Source of the DNA: Paralvinella palmiformis
Lineage: Eukaryota > Annelida > Polychaeta > Terebellida > Alvinellidae
Assembly: GCA_025642065.1 (NCBI GenBank)
Contig: JAODUP010000406.1
Location: 45,001 to 109,000 of the forward strand
Reading direction: 5' to 3'
DNA length: 64,000 nt
The notes beneath the pieces were generated by a model that saw only the letters and a list, made by a program, of their open reading frames with translations, had not been told where the DNA came from and ran no database searches. The translations under genes were made by a program, and so were the position numbers. This document shows positions 1 through 11,159 of this stretch, in pieces. Numbering within the stretch: position 1 is the first letter of the stretch; each line of letters starts with the position of its first letter.

Positions 1-282
1 CCCGGTCCTCGAACCGCGCGCCCGCTCTTCCGGGTCGCTGGCGCTGTTGCAGTGCGAGGTGCCGTCTAGCGGCGATCCGGAACTCGTTCTCGAATCCGAC
101 CGTATGGCGGCTGGGGACCTGATGTCGTCGTCGCTGACGTCATCGACGTCTATGTCCTGTTCGGAGTCGGAGTCGACATCTTGTTCCCGAATGCGCGATG
201 AGGCGTGTATCACGGATAGCGTCTGGAGCGGCCTTCCGGATCCGTCCACGTGACGACCATCGGCCGGATCCAGTTCGATCAT
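1..282 (-). CDS. N-terminal exon of an unidentified acidic protein (partial, runs off left edge)
   Basis: Reading the minus strand from an ATG at 282-280, 94 codons are open to the window edge with no stop. An in-frame TAA lies eight codons upstream (306-304) and there is no other ATG between, which supports this start. The translation begins MIELDPADGRHVDGSGRPLQ. Residues 33-54 form a strongly acidic Asp/Ser/Glu block (EQDVDSDSEQDIDVDDVSDD), followed by a Ser/Arg-rich segment. No folded domain has been reached. Acidic, Ser-rich N-termini of this kind occur in nuclear regulators such as forkhead and homeobox proteins, but nothing here proves that. The sequence is CpG-dense, like the only other well-supported minus-strand exon (59107-60756). 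I infer a 5' coding exon; it could be a chance ORF in GC-rich promoter DNA. Confidence 0.5.
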   Translation of the reverse strand, partial: MIELDPADGRHVDGSGRPLQTLSVIHASSRIREQDVDSDSEQDIDVDDVSDDDIRSPAAIRSDSRTSSGSPLDGTSHCNSASDPEERARGSRTG

Positions 283-1080
283 GGCTCCCTTTCCGGATTT
301 TCTTTACCAGTCAACAAATAAATCGTATATCAACGCAAATCTCACAAATTCCGGTATAAAATACTATCCAGTCGTTGTCGTAAACACATTTCCGGATTCT
401 TAAACCAACACACGGATCATTTGGCGAACATCTCTAAACCTGCCCGCATACGGAATTAAAGGAAGGATTTCTCGCCGCGCCCGACGATCGTGCTTTCGCA
501 ACTTTGTTCACATGGCTGGATGCCGCCTGCGCATGGCGATCATACAACCAGATCCGGATGGAATAAATCCGTATATTTATTTAGAGACTGTTGTTTCTCG
601 ACGTTGACTGGTTGCTCTCCGACGGCAGACGATCACGCAGACAAATGGCGGCCGTAAGTGCGAACTTATCGCCTAAGTCTCTCTATCTCGCCAATCACTC
701 CACTTCGCCAAACGACAATGGCCACCGGCTGGCCAAGCGATGACGTCACGGCGCACCGACCGCAACCGAGTGCTCTGATTGGTCGGCGGGCGATCCGGCG
801 CCCGCGAGTAGGAGGCCGCTAGCGTTGTTTGGCGGGAAAGGGCGGAGTGTGGACCATCGGTCGGTCGTCTGCTCCGGCGCCCCGCCACCCGCCACTGTTC
901 GAAAGGGAAGAGGGCGGAGTGTGGCAGACGATATGTGGCGATGATAATGCTGCTGATGATGATGATGTCCTCTTGATGATCGGTCGTCTGCTCTGCTTGG
1001 AGGCTATTGATCAGCCAATGGCGAGCCTCTCCTGGCCTGCCAGGATCACGGACGTCAAGTGGATCCTGAACCGCGGTTAA
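283..1080. promoter_or_regulatory. CpG-rich upstream region of the left-edge gene
   Basis: GC- and CpG-rich, non-repetitive DNA immediately upstream of the minus-strand start. It contains a palindromic CRE-like TGACGTCA (741-748), a YY1-like ATGGCGGCC (around 645), several TCCGGAT words and two exact plus two near copies of GCAGACGAT (625-633, 924-932, 864-872, 983-991). A GGGCGGAGTGTGG block occurs twice (about 839 and 911). Open frames here are short and I do not call a gene. A promoter or CpG island is the simplest reading. Confidence 0.4.
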
Positions 1081-1190
1081 TTGGTGATTGAAGTGTTACG
1101 TTGATGGCCAATACTCGGTGGCGGATACTTCACATACACTTCGCACTCACGCACGCACGCATGCATGCACGCATGCATACACACACGCAT

Positions 1191-1221
<31 letters not shown>

Positions 1222-1495
1222 TTACGGATACTTCACTGATACTTCAATAACACTTCAGCGACAGACAATGATACTCGAGATAGAGTACACGTGTACTTCA
1301 CACCGACACTTCACGTGGTCTATGATGTATTTTCAAGCGATGCCTTGCCGATACTTCACGTGTAAAGCACCTAAATGAGGAAAACTCTATACTTATATAG
1401 CACTTTGTTAATAATGACTTAAGATTAATTTTTATATAATTTTTTATAGACAAATACTACTTTTATACATTACCGTATATATGTCAATCAATTGG

Positions 1496-1549
<54 letters not shown>

Positions 1550-1880
1550 TGCCTGCCTGCCTGCCTGCCCTTTTCTATATTATAATAGTTATCGTCTGCT
1601 ATTGCTTAGCCAAACATATTTGGACTGGAAATGGCGGCATCTTCTTATCTGTGTGTATGTGTGTGTGTGCGCGTGTGTGAGTGTGTGTGTCCATTCTGTT
1701 TGTCCATTCTGTCTGTCCAACCATTTGTGTTTATATATTCGTCCATCTGTCCTTTCTTTAGGCATTCCTTGGCTTTATTCATTAATCGGAGAGCAGCTAA
1801 AACTAATCTAATTAACTCCATTCTCCACGACCATAAACACGATCCAGCCACAAAGAGGAAGCCATCTTGGATTGATGCTT
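1081..1880. repeat. Microsatellite-rich stretch: (CA/GCAC)n, (GA)n, (CCTG)n, (GT)n
   Basis: Holds a degenerate CA/GCAC run with a pure GA run (about 1140-1220), a CCTG tetranucleotide array (1497-1569) and a GT-rich run (1650-1692). The array makes a spurious Leu-Pro-Ala-Cys ORF. No gene is seen. Confidence 0.85.
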
Positions 1881-2920
1881 TATCAGGTCGCCAGTTGTCT
1901 GCTTAGTTTATCGGCTGTTGTCTGCTCTAAATACGTCATCGACTCTGGCAGACGACAATTGATAAGGGATAATTTGAATCCACATTTTACAAATCTCTGA
2001 AAAAAAACGCCAAACGGCAGACGATCTTTCCACCAGCTAGCGCGGGAGCTGGAACATGTTTCGACAATTTGCTGGAATCCGCTGCGCGTACGTACTCCGG
2101 ATCTGCGCGATTCGCGCATCACAGACGGAGAGCCGTGGATGTACGAATCTCGATCCTGCCAGGATCCTGATAATTCTATTTATTACCGGAGACCAAAGCG
2201 ATCTGAGTTAATTCTAAACACGTTGACTCAAGATAGCTGCCTTCGAATGGATGCTGTACCAATCACTGCCTTAACACGCCATCTAGCGGAATGCGTTGTT
2301 CCTCCAAGTGGGACTTTTATCACCCAATATTCGGGAAGTGTTCTGACAAATGTGACGATAATTGGTTGAAACGAACAACTCTCAATTCGACCAGGCGTGT
2401 TCCCAATTTGTAGATACTCACTCACCCCACTGGCGATGGGACAAATCCGGGAAACAAGCCGCGCCGGCAAATCCCGAACAAGATATCTCCCGATTTCCGG
2501 ATACGGCACGGTTCCATCGTTTGGCGGCCGTTCCGGATTGTGGTCTGCCTTTCGCCTGTGGGCACGTCTGAAATTGATCCAGAATGCCGGATCTGGATCA
2601 CGGTGATCGCCAACCGCTTTGAAGCGATCGTACGTCAGAGGTAATTACGTCGGATCCGGAACGATGGCATCTTGAACCGATCCCTATCGTCACTCCCACT
2701 TCCGGTGAGTGGTTTGTTACCTGTGAGCGATAATAAGCGAGAACACGCCTCGTATTAGATGATCCGTGCATAAAATGGCCGTCGATGCCGGTCGCCTTTC
2801 TGCTGGCGTAGCCATCTTGAAAATGGGGGAGGATCCGCCATGTTTGATTAATCGAGCGACGCACGAACCTTATCCCGGGTCGACTAAACGCTTTGTAACG
2901 AATGTCATAAATAAACTGGG
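1881..2920. other. CpG-rich patch without a supported gene
   Basis: GC-rich, mostly unique DNA with many TCCGGAT words, copies of GCAGACGAT or its one-base variants (1591, 1893, 1918, 1951, 2017) and a CTCF-like site at 2278-2289. ORFs on both strands are short and overlapping, without recognisable domains. Candidate regulatory DNA. Confidence 0.4.
2278..2289 (-). promoter_or_regulatory. CTCF-like motif
   Basis: GCCATCTAGCGG; on the minus strand CCGCTAGATGGC, which fits the bilaterian CTCF core CCRSYAGRKGGC at every position. Binding is inferred from the motif only. Confidence 0.35.
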
Positions 2921-3270
2921 ATAGACAGACATACAGACAGATTAATAGACATGCAAAAACCAAAGCCCACTGACGATACACCAACAGATAGACGGGAAGA
3001 GAGACACATAGACAGGCGGACAAACAGACGGGCAGACAGGTAGATAGACAGATAAATTGACAGTTACACATGCACAAACCGACAGACAGACGGACAGACA
3101 GACAGATTAACAATCAAACCGATGGAAAAGCAAACGAATAGACAGTCGGACAGACAGAGCGACAGACGAATAGACGTGTTGACAAGCGGACAGATAGACG
3201 GGCTGGTGTACAGACATATAGACAGACAGGCAGACATAGAGACAAGCAAATAAAGACGAACAGACGAAGG
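2921..3270. repeat. Degenerate (GACA)n array
   Basis: About 350 bp of irregular GACA/GATA-type tetranucleotides. On the minus strand it gives a Cys/Leu/Val/Ser-rich pseudo-ORF of about 170 codons which I reject as coding. Confidence 0.75.
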
Positions 3271-4790
3271 AGAAAACAAACTGCTACCAGCCTCCTAACG
3301 CCAACTTGGCGCGCTTTTATCAGGTCGCAGCAGACGACCAGTCGACACTGTAACAACAACAACCAAAACAACAACAAACAATAAACAATAACAAACTCAT
3401 CAAACACACGAACGAAACATTCATTTGCCAAAAAACCAAACGATTCATTTCAATTATAATTTATACGATTTGGCTTATCCGACAACCATCGCCTCGGGCT
3501 CAGACTCGGTCCGCCATTATCGCGCCCGACGATTGTTTTATACTTCCGCTTCTGCGTTCCACAAGCGGCGGCCATTTTCGATTCCGTCGTTCGGCGGCAG
3601 ATTTCAGCTGTGACGGTGTTTACGCCATTAATCGGCTGAAACTGGCTGAAATTTATGCCCGCCGCGTCACCTGGTCTCTCTCAACTTATCAACGAAGAGA
3701 TAAAAACAGGAAAAGCAGCAAATATCAGCAATACAAAAATAATTCTCCATGCTTGTTTATTTTGGCCAAATAAGATTATTTAAAGTACTTTTTTCCTTCT
3801 AATTAACAAACTTTTGGAGGCATTATTTCTTTAATATTTTACTGGATGTATTTTAATCCCAGGAAATTATTCAGAGGACTATTTTATTGCTGGTCGGAGG
3901 GGGGGGGGCACGGGGCGTTCCCATAACAGGAGATTTTCGTGTTCCGGAGCAATTCGATCCGGATTCTCGTCCCGATTCTAAATGGCGAATACTACGTCAC
4001 GTTGTCATGCGATAATTATTTCCCGCGTACACGTCTGTCTGGCTGTCCTTCATATCCGACTGTATGCCTATCTGTTCGTCAATTCTGGATCGCTTGTAGA
4101 ACATAACAGCCAATCAACAGATCCTTGCTAAGACTATACGGTTGAACTCTGTCCAATGTACTTAAGTCAACAAATCCGGAATAACAACTATGACCTCCGA
4201 CACGGATCAGGCCAATCGATCCTGACCGCCTGACGGCAGACGTCATTTATTACGGACCCGAACCCGCTCGGCCGAGTCGGAACAGGAAGTGGCTTTGTGC
4301 CGCCCGCTTCGGCGGCCATCTTGATCCGATTTGACCAAAATGGCGGCCGCGTGGCCAATATTTACGCCCGTTCGTCGGGAGCCGCGTTCCGGATCTAATT
4401 GACGCCGCTTCAAAGCGCCATCTCTATTCCGGATCCGGCGTTCCGTTTCGGGAAACGGATCTCGAATGGCGGCCAAACCGGGTGCATGCAGTACAATCGG
4501 CTCCTTCTCTGAACCCTCCCTTGACCCCTGAACGATCATTAGGCAATGAGGGCACCCCCTGGCGTGCGTGGCGTCGTTCGCGACGCGTATCAGAGCGGGT
4601 GGTGCGACCCGAAGAATGGCGGAGTTAATAGCTGTAGGAAAACATATCCCAACACCCAGTGAGGCATCGCTGACAGCCTAAGGGCCCATACATCATTGCT
4701 CATGTAACCAATAGCTAAGTTGTGATACTGGCTCGTGTAAACATGATCAGTAAACCAATAAATGCTTTAGGTAATAAATAATTGTTTTAG
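3271..4790. other. CpG-rich patches with an AT-rich spacer; no gene supported
   Basis: Two GC-rich patches (about 3290-3690 and 3930-4640) flank an AT-rich spacer and a G homopolymer (about 3899-3908). YY1-like words (GGCCATCTTG near 4313, AAAATGGCGGCC near 4337) and frequent TCCGGAT words are present. A minus-strand ORF (4539-4243, 98 codons) lies in the second patch and lacks any recognisable domain, so I leave it uncalled. Confidence 0.35.
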
Positions 4791-4793
4791 GAG

Positions 4794-5265
4794 GTGATGT
4801 GTGGTGTGATGTCTGGTGTGATGTGCTGTAAGATGTGTGGTGTGGTGTGGTGTGGTGTGGTGTGGTGTGGTGTGGTGTGGTGTGGTGTGGTGTGGTGTGG
4901 TGTGGTGTGTATGATGTTTGGTGTGATGTTTGGTGTAATGTTCGGTAAGATGTGTGGTGTGGTGCATGTGTATGTGTATGATGTTTAGTGTGATGTTTGG
5001 TGTGATGTTTGGGTAAGACATATGCGGAGTGATGTGTATTATGTTAGGTGTGATGCCAAATTTGCTGTTTGGTGTGATGTTTAGTGTGATGTTACATATG
5101 ATATTTGGTGCGATGTTTGGTGCGATGTTTGGTGTGATGCATGATGTGATGTTTAGTGTGATAATGGGTTGTATGTTAGGTCTAGCATTTGATATGATGT
5201 ATTGCGTGTTATTAAGTAAGATGTTCCGTGCAGTTTTTATGTGATGTTTATTGTGGCGTAGGTGT
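4794..5265. repeat. (GGTGT)n and degenerate TGATGTTTGGTG array
   Basis: A perfect GTGTG-type pentanucleotide tract (about 4834-4908) lies inside a longer degenerate array of GTGTGATGTTTG units extending to about 5265. All ORFs here (Met/Val/Cys or His/Thr rich) are artefacts. Confidence 0.85.
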
Positions 5266-5339
5266 GATGTTTAGATAGTCTAGTTGGCAACCTATATGTA
5301 ATGTTGTTTCCACTATGATGAAAATTTGGTGAAATGAAT

Positions 5340-5340
5340 T

Positions 5341-5393
<53 letters not shown>

Positions 5394-6044
5394 TGTGTGT
5401 GTGTGTTAAAGAGAGACATACAGACCGACAGATAAATAGAGAAAGAGGGGGGGGGGAGTATGACACATACAAAAATATACACATATGTACTCCAAGACAC
5501 AAGTCCACCTTTTTTTCCCCAAATACAACATCGTCCTCCTCCCCCCCCCCCCCACGAACAGCACCTGCTTTGTGACACACATCCACCCCTCTCCCTAACC
5601 ATCAACGAGGATATATCCCCATATAACACACTATATGACAGTCAGTGACAACATATTGGCATATTTCACATCACCTCGCGACAGACAATTGTCACTAATA
5701 GCCGCCATAACGCTTGTCTATATGGCCATCGCGAGCTGACCTCTCAAGGTCACTAACGACGCGACATCTGGCGAATAATCACTAACGTACATTTGTATTT
5801 ATTAGCACACTATTCGTATTTATATGTGTGTGTGTGTGTGTGTGTCGACGAGTTCCTGCACATTTAATCAGTATGGATGCATGAGAATATGTATGTTTAG
5901 GTACGTGTGAGTGAGTCAGTGAGTGAGTGAGTCAGTGAGTGAGTCAGTGAGTCAGTCAGTCAGTCAGTCAGTCAGAGAATTGTCTACAGAATTGCGTTTT
6001 TGAGAGCATCTTTGTATCTATCTATATATCTAGCTATCTATCTC

Positions 6045-6075
<31 letters not shown>

Positions 6076-6165
6076 CCCCCCCCCCCACCACCTCGTCTCC
6101 ATTAACATAGGTAACCCACCTTTGTCGTGATGTTTCTGTTACTTAGCAGACTTTAAACGTAAACA
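5340..6165. repeat. Microsatellite cluster (GT)n, (GTGA/GTCA)n, homopolymers
   Basis: GT arrays at 5343-5406, 5825-5845 and 6045-6071, a GTGA/GTCA tetranucleotide run at about 5906-5975, and G or C homopolymers near 5449, 5542 and 6076. Between them (about 5640-5810) is unremarkable DNA. No gene is seen. Confidence 0.8.
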
Positions 6166-6180
6166 AAGATGGCGGCTGTC
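6165..6180 (+). promoter_or_regulatory. YY1-like motif
   Basis: Contains AAAGATGGCGGC, the canonical YY1 core with its ATG. It opens a 68-codon ORF (6169-6375) that ends in poly-Pro/C-tract sequence and looks spurious. A YY1 site or a decayed promoter is inferred. Confidence 0.3.
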
Positions 6181-6615
6181 TTCTTAATGGACGCCAAATC
6201 TATGACAACTTCCTCCCCCCCCTCCCCTCCCCCAATCAGTAACCATCAGATCGACTTTCCTATCTCTGGTCGTATAGTAAACACATTATCAGCGGTTTAT
6301 AAGTCGATGTCAACACTTTCAATTATATTATTGATAAACACTGCTCCCCCCCCCGCCGTCCCCCCCCCCCGTTAAGCCCACAACCGCATACTCAGTGTGC
6401 CGTTTGTATGGCAGTGGTGCGTTCTGGTAGGTGGCTCGTGTGGTTTGGGCGGTTCTGTGCCGATATGTCATTGTTTTTATGCGGTATTTCAGCGATTTTT
6501 CATGGTTTTAGCCCAACTACTATGTGCCCTTTTTTACGGTATATGTGTAGTCGTTGGAATGGCATGCCTGTGTAGGGTGTTGTGTTTAAATGCGCGCGTG
6601 CGCGTGTTATTTGTT

Positions 6616-6618
<3 letters not shown>

Positions 6619-6653
<35 letters not shown>
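6619..6653. repeat. (AT)n microsatellite
   Basis: About 35 bp of alternating AT just left of the 36-bp minisatellite. Confidence 0.9.
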
Positions 6654-6656
<3 letters not shown>

Positions 6657-6721
6657 GACTATGTTTATGTGAAGATATGTATGTGAGGTATGGGGCATTG
6701 TTTATATACTGATCAGTATAT

Positions 6722-7540
6722 CGGTATTTGGCAGTGTCTGTGTATTAGCCAGCATTTGAGTACTGGACATTGTTGGTGTTTTGCCCCGTATGTAGGTATT
6801 TGGCAGTGTTCGTGTATAGGCCAATATATGGGTATTTGGCAGTGTTCGTGTATAGGCCAATATATGGGTATTTGGCAGTGTTCGTGTATAGGCCAATATA
6901 TAGGTATTTGGCAGTGTTCGTGTATAGGCCAATATATAGGTATTTGGCAGTGTTCGTGTATAGGCCAATATATGGGTATTTGGCAGTGTTCGTGTATAGG
7001 CCAATATATGGGTATTTGGCAGTGTTCGTGTATAGACCAGTACGTGGGTATTTGGCAATGTTCGTGTATAGGCCAATAAATGGGTATTTGGCAGTGTTCG
7101 TGTATAGGCCAATATATGGGTATTTGGCAGTGTTCGTGTATAGACCAGTACATGGGTATTTGGCAGTGTTCGTGTATAGGCCAATATATGGGTATTTGGC
7201 AGTGTTCGTGTATAGACCAGTACGTGGGTATTTGGCAGTGTTCGTGTATAGGCCAATATATGGGTATTTGGCAGTGTTCGTGTATAGGCCAATATATGGG
7301 TATTTGGCAGTGTTCGTGTATAGGCCAATATATGGGTATTTGGCAGTGTTCGTGTATAGGCCAATATATGGGTATTTGGCAGTGTTCGTGTATAGACCAG
7401 TACGTGGGTATTTGGCAGTGTTCGTGTATAGGCCAATATATGGGTATTTGGCAGTGTTCGTGTATAGACCAGTACGTGGGTATTTGGCAGTGTTCGTGTA
7501 TAGGCCAATATATGGGTATTTGGCAGTGTTTGTGAACTGC
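6722..7540. repeat. 36-bp minisatellite, about 22 copies
   Basis: A tandem array whose anchor GTATTTGGCAGTG recurs every 36 bp. The first two units are diverged; about 20 near-identical units follow in exact register (6797 to 7517). Two subtypes alternate, one with GGCCAATATATGG and one with GACCAGTACGTGG. Because 36 is a multiple of three and the unit has stops in only one frame, five frames stay open and yield ORFs of up to 369 codons. These are not genes. Confidence 0.95.
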
Positions 7541-8634
7541 ATGGCTATTGTCTGGTGCGTATGAGCTAGTGCTTTGGTTTAGGCACAGGCACAGAGAATC
7601 TCGAACCGTGAATTCAAACTCTGGACGTTTCTTCAGGGGACTGAATCCAGAGTGGCGACTTTTCTTGCTGAGACATGTGTAATGTCTCACCAGTCCCAGA
7701 CGGACAGACGGACGGACGGACGGACAGACAGGCAGACAGGCGTCCATCATAACACACATAGCTAGACAGATATAATGGTAAATATATTGCCTGGCCATTT
7801 CTTTCACAAACGCCGATATCATGCAAACGGGCCATTAAGTCGTAGATTACCCGCAACGTCGCCATTAAAACATAACCGTACTGCGCATGACTAAACAGTC
7901 GCCGGCACATGCGCACACCGGCTTCTTCCGACAAACACCGCCCAAGCACTGTTTAATCGGCCAACACGCCCTGCTTTTACTCATTCCGGCCACGAAATTC
8001 GCAGACGAGTAATAAAGAGATTTTATAAACGACTCGGCTAAGACAGTTTCACCATTTTTGGGGGGGGCAGTTCAAGGTGAGGAAAATGGAACCCGAACCA
8101 GGCGGCACCAACGCTGGGCTAAATACGTCCCTGGCATTGTGGCGCCCTCACTCGGCGAGTGTGCGCATCTCGCCGCCGCTAATTACCTGCCACCTGGAGG
8201 TGAGATGTCATTTGGCCCGTGGTCACGTGATGCACACCAGCCGATGACGTATTGGTGTCGGGGAAGGTCTCGGCGGGGTCAACCGGTACCTCGGCGCGGC
8301 CAATCGGCGAAATGAGACCCTAACGCGGCCCGATGAGGCGTCGAGGTGATGAGGCGATGATTTTTGAGGATGACGCGGCCACGCCTCGGTCACGACATCA
8401 TCACGTGATGCGAGGAGGCGATAACGAGACAGCAAAGGACGCTGAACCCGGGGCGACAGCGAGACTTCGCTGATAAAGTGTACCGCGTGACCAATTAACC
8501 GCCCTTCCGGCAGAATGTACCGACGTTTTCAGAACGGCCGATGAGCTGTCTATCGTCATCGGGATCATTATATATCATTCACCCACTTCTCAAAATCATC
8601 ACTTGGGACGTACATTTGTGTATGATGGATCGAA
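7541..8634. other. CpG-rich patch; no gene supported
   Basis: After a short GACG/GACA run (7699-7745), GC-rich unique DNA extends to about 8535. E-box palindromes TCACGTGA occur near 8223 and 8401. ORFs are short, overlap on both strands and carry no recognised domain. Confidence 0.35.
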
Positions 8635-8639
8635 GGGGG

Positions 8640-8787
8640 GGGGGAACACACACACACGCACACACATACACACGCACACACATGTACATACGCGCACACA
8701 CGTACGGACACGCACACACATGTACACACATACGCAAAGAAAACATAGACACACAGACAAAAATACACGCGCGCGCGCACACACACA
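8640..8787. repeat. Degenerate (CA)n / (ACGC)n microsatellite
   Basis: CA-rich simple repeat with ACGC and ACAT variants, directly abutting the left end of the hAT-like element. Confidence 0.85.
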
Positions 8788-9171
8788 CTAGAGCCCTGCG
8801 CGGGTGTCAGGTCGGGTGGGTTGAACTTTTTTCTTCGGGTCACGGGTTGGGTTTGGGTTGTTGTCCTGCGGGTTGGGTTGGGTTCGGGTAGAGTTGTCTT
8901 GTGGGTTGGGTTGGGTATGTGTTGCTTTAAAAAATAATTGTTATATTTTTTTAATAAATCCATCCGCCTCCCGTTATTCAGCCACCGTCAATGCTTACGC
9001 AATACGAAGACCATATATTACCATATAATCCCCCCCCCCTTCATTAACAACACACACTGACAGTGAAATGTTTCTGATAATATGTGAATTGATTGACAAG
9101 CTGTCAAGGTCATTAGGTGACGATCATGATGTTGTTGATATAGTTCGATCAGCGAGAGTTATAGACTGTAG

Positions 9172-9179
<8 letters not shown>

Positions 9180-9239
<60 letters not shown>
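9180..9239. repeat. (AT)n microsatellite
   Basis: About 60 bp of alternating AT inside the hAT-like element. Confidence 0.9.
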
Positions 9240-9241
<2 letters not shown>

Positions 9242-9337
9242 CTACCCTTAACAGAATTAGTCCAGTATGTGTTTATACAGCTAATAATCCATATCCAGTT
9301 TGAACAGTTCAAAAGGAACCTGTTATAATAGCAGTAG

Positions 9338-9545
9338 GTAAGTGAGCACCGGTGGCCTAGCGGTTAAGCACCCGGCACTCGGTGTCAACGGTCATAGGTT
9401 CGAACCCAGCAAGAGGTCGAAACATTTCCGGGGATTAATTTCTCGGCTCACAACATCGTGGATGTCTGAACACGTTAAATGGCGCTGCCGTCTCCCCTGA
9501 ATTATTAAAAATAAATGGGGACGTTAAAACCCCCCTGTGAGGGCC
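9338..9545 (+). mobile_element. tRNA-derived SINE, family B
   Basis: The head shows RNA polymerase III box A (TGGCCTAGCGGTTA) and box B (GGTTCGAACCC) about 45 bp apart. The body matches, on the opposite strand, the copy at 24600-24842 (shared blocks such as TTTCTCGGCTCAC-like and GGCGCTGCCGTCTCC-like). It is not a functional tRNA because the cloverleaf ends do not pair. Confidence 0.75.
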
Positions 9546-9911
9546 ATGTTGTATCTGCTAGGAAATCCACTTTGAAATCGTCTAGTGTAAATAACGTCCT
9601 ATTCATGAATAGTGCTATTCATCATAATAAATAGTCACTATAGGATAATACGAGATTTTACTATAAAGATGTGAATAAGTTACAATGGAAAAGTTGAGTT
9701 CGTTTTTCAATCAATTATCATAATAACCGGAATTGCGCATGTGTCGTGTTCGGGCTCCATTCTTGTGGGTTGGGTACGGGTTCAGTATCATTTTAGTATG
9801 GATACGGTCGGGTTCGGGTTGAGATTTCTGGGTTTGGGTTGGGTGTGGGTTGAGTAGTTGCGGGTTGGGTCGGTTATGGGTTCAGCTTTCCAACCCGTGC
9901 TTCCCTGTAGC

Positions 9912-9936
9912 ACACACACAGGCTCACACGCACACC

Positions 9937-10031
<95 letters not shown>

Positions 10032-10090
10032 GCACACAAACACAGACGCACGCACACATAGACAACAAAAACAAACAAACACATATAGAT
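9912..10090. repeat. (CA)n microsatellite
   Basis: A near-perfect CA array of over 90 bp (about 9937-10028) followed by degenerate CA/AAAC repeats. Confidence 0.95.
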
Positions 10091-10344
10091 AAAAACACGC
10101 GCGCGCACGCGGGGGGGGGGTAGATAGTCTAGGTATCAGCACCAAAATTCGCCTGTCGCGATTCTGTAAATAAGATATCTACATAAATTGTAATTTTTTT
10201 TGTGCCAGTGCCTCTTCCCGAACTCATCAGTGGAATGTCTGTACCCTACTAACTGATAAATCCCCCAGAAGTGTTATCAACGTATATTTATTTATACATA
10301 TATAAGTTCATGTGTGTATAAATATACGGTCTTACATTTTAAAA

Positions 10345-10530
10345 TAAATGTTTCTGTTTTACAGCCACTTTTGTGCACGAAGTAGGCTAAATGGGCCGAG
10401 TGACATCCACGGGTAATGAGGTCACGTGAAAGACGAAACACCATTCTGATAGAGCCTGTTCGGGGTTTGAACCCAGATGCTATAGATCTGTGGCCAACCA
10501 CGCTAACATTTAGACCATGGAGGCGCCCTT
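10345..10530 (-). mobile_element. tRNA-derived SINE, family A
   Basis: On the minus strand it begins with the family head GGCGCCTCCATGGTC and box-B-like GGTTTGAACCC, and ends with the family tail (CCATTTAGCC then TTTTGTGCAC-type words). The same unit recurs more than a dozen times in this window. Confidence 0.8.
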
Positions 10531-10568
10531 TTTGGCTTACTTTTTGAAGGGTAAGTTTGGCCTTGGTG

Positions 10569-10569
<1 letters not shown>

Positions 10570-10652
<83 letters not shown>
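10570..10652. repeat. (CT)n(GT)n microsatellite
   Basis: CT run followed directly by a long GT run. Confidence 0.95.
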
Positions 10653-10653
<1 letters not shown>

Positions 10654-10659
10654 ATTCAG

Positions 10660-11103
10660 AGAGCGATGTGATCCGGGCTAGGTAGCGGTCGGAGGGGGTG
10701 CGCCTTAATCCGGCCAAATCCCCAACAGCCGCTCGGGGAGACTCGGTCCAGAGCTCGGCAATTAAGTGGCCAGCCGTAAGTTAAGTACCTAGCGCACTAC
10801 GAGCTCGGCCATCGTCGGGTAAATCGAATTTGGGATCAATCAAGCCGTTATTGGCAGCGAGGCGCCTCAAAGATGGCAGATCGTTTGGTGAGCCTCATCA
10901 TCGAAAACGGCGAGCCAATCAAATCGTCTATCACAACCCCGAAACCTGGTCACCTATCGTCTGCTCTCGTTAGCGGTCCGGCCCGCCAAACGCCATTAGC
11001 CCGACGGCAGAGCCCTCTATCGATAATCGTCTCGTAAATAATAATTTATCGTCTGCTGTAATTCGAGCAGGCGATACTTGGGCCAGAAGTGGCGGCAACC
11101 AAC

Positions 11104-11104
<1 letters not shown>
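10660..11104. other. CpG-rich patch; no gene supported
   Basis: GC-rich unique DNA with two exact copies of ATCGTCTGC (10956-10964 and 11048-11056). No convincing coding frame. Confidence 0.35.

Positions 11105-11159
<55 letters not shown>

Larger units (their letters stand above)
8789..9911. mobile_element. hAT-like non-autonomous DNA transposon with subterminal GGGTTGGGTT repeats
   Basis: The left end reads CTAGAGCCCTGCGCGGG; the right end read inward is CTACAGGGAAGCACGGG, a 12-of-17 match of the CAGNG...GCNCGGG type seen at hAT ends. Both subterminal zones (8810-8930 and 9755-9895) are full of GGGTTGGG and GGGTTCGGG words on the same strand. CA microsatellite lies on both outer sides, so any 8-bp target duplication is hidden in the CA run. 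There is no transposase ORF. A SINE is nested inside (9338-9545). The family assignment is inference from the ends. Confidence 0.55.

Noticed and set aside
1492..1680. Leu-Pro-Ala-Cys repeat ORFs, also at 13695-13950
   Set aside because: Direct translation of CTGC tetranucleotide arrays.
2598..3431. Cys/Leu/Val-rich minus-strand ORFs of 105-171 codons
   Set aside because: Span a degenerate GACA array; no domain.
6722..7540. CRISPR array
   Set aside because: Contiguous tandem units without unique spacers, in a eukaryotic genome.
6702..7822. Long repetitive ORFs (His-Glu-His-Cys-Gln-Ile-Pro and similar 12-residue repeats)
   Set aside because: They come from the 36-bp minisatellite, which is open in five frames; not a repeat protein.
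9345..9420. A tRNA gene
   Set aside because: Boxes A and B are present but the acceptor stem does not form and the same head recurs with a conserved body, so it is a SINE. The same holds for other tRNA-like heads in the window.
8810..9895. Telomere-like GGGTTGGGTT repeats
   Set aside because: Irregular units, not TTAGGG, confined to the ends of a transposon-like element.
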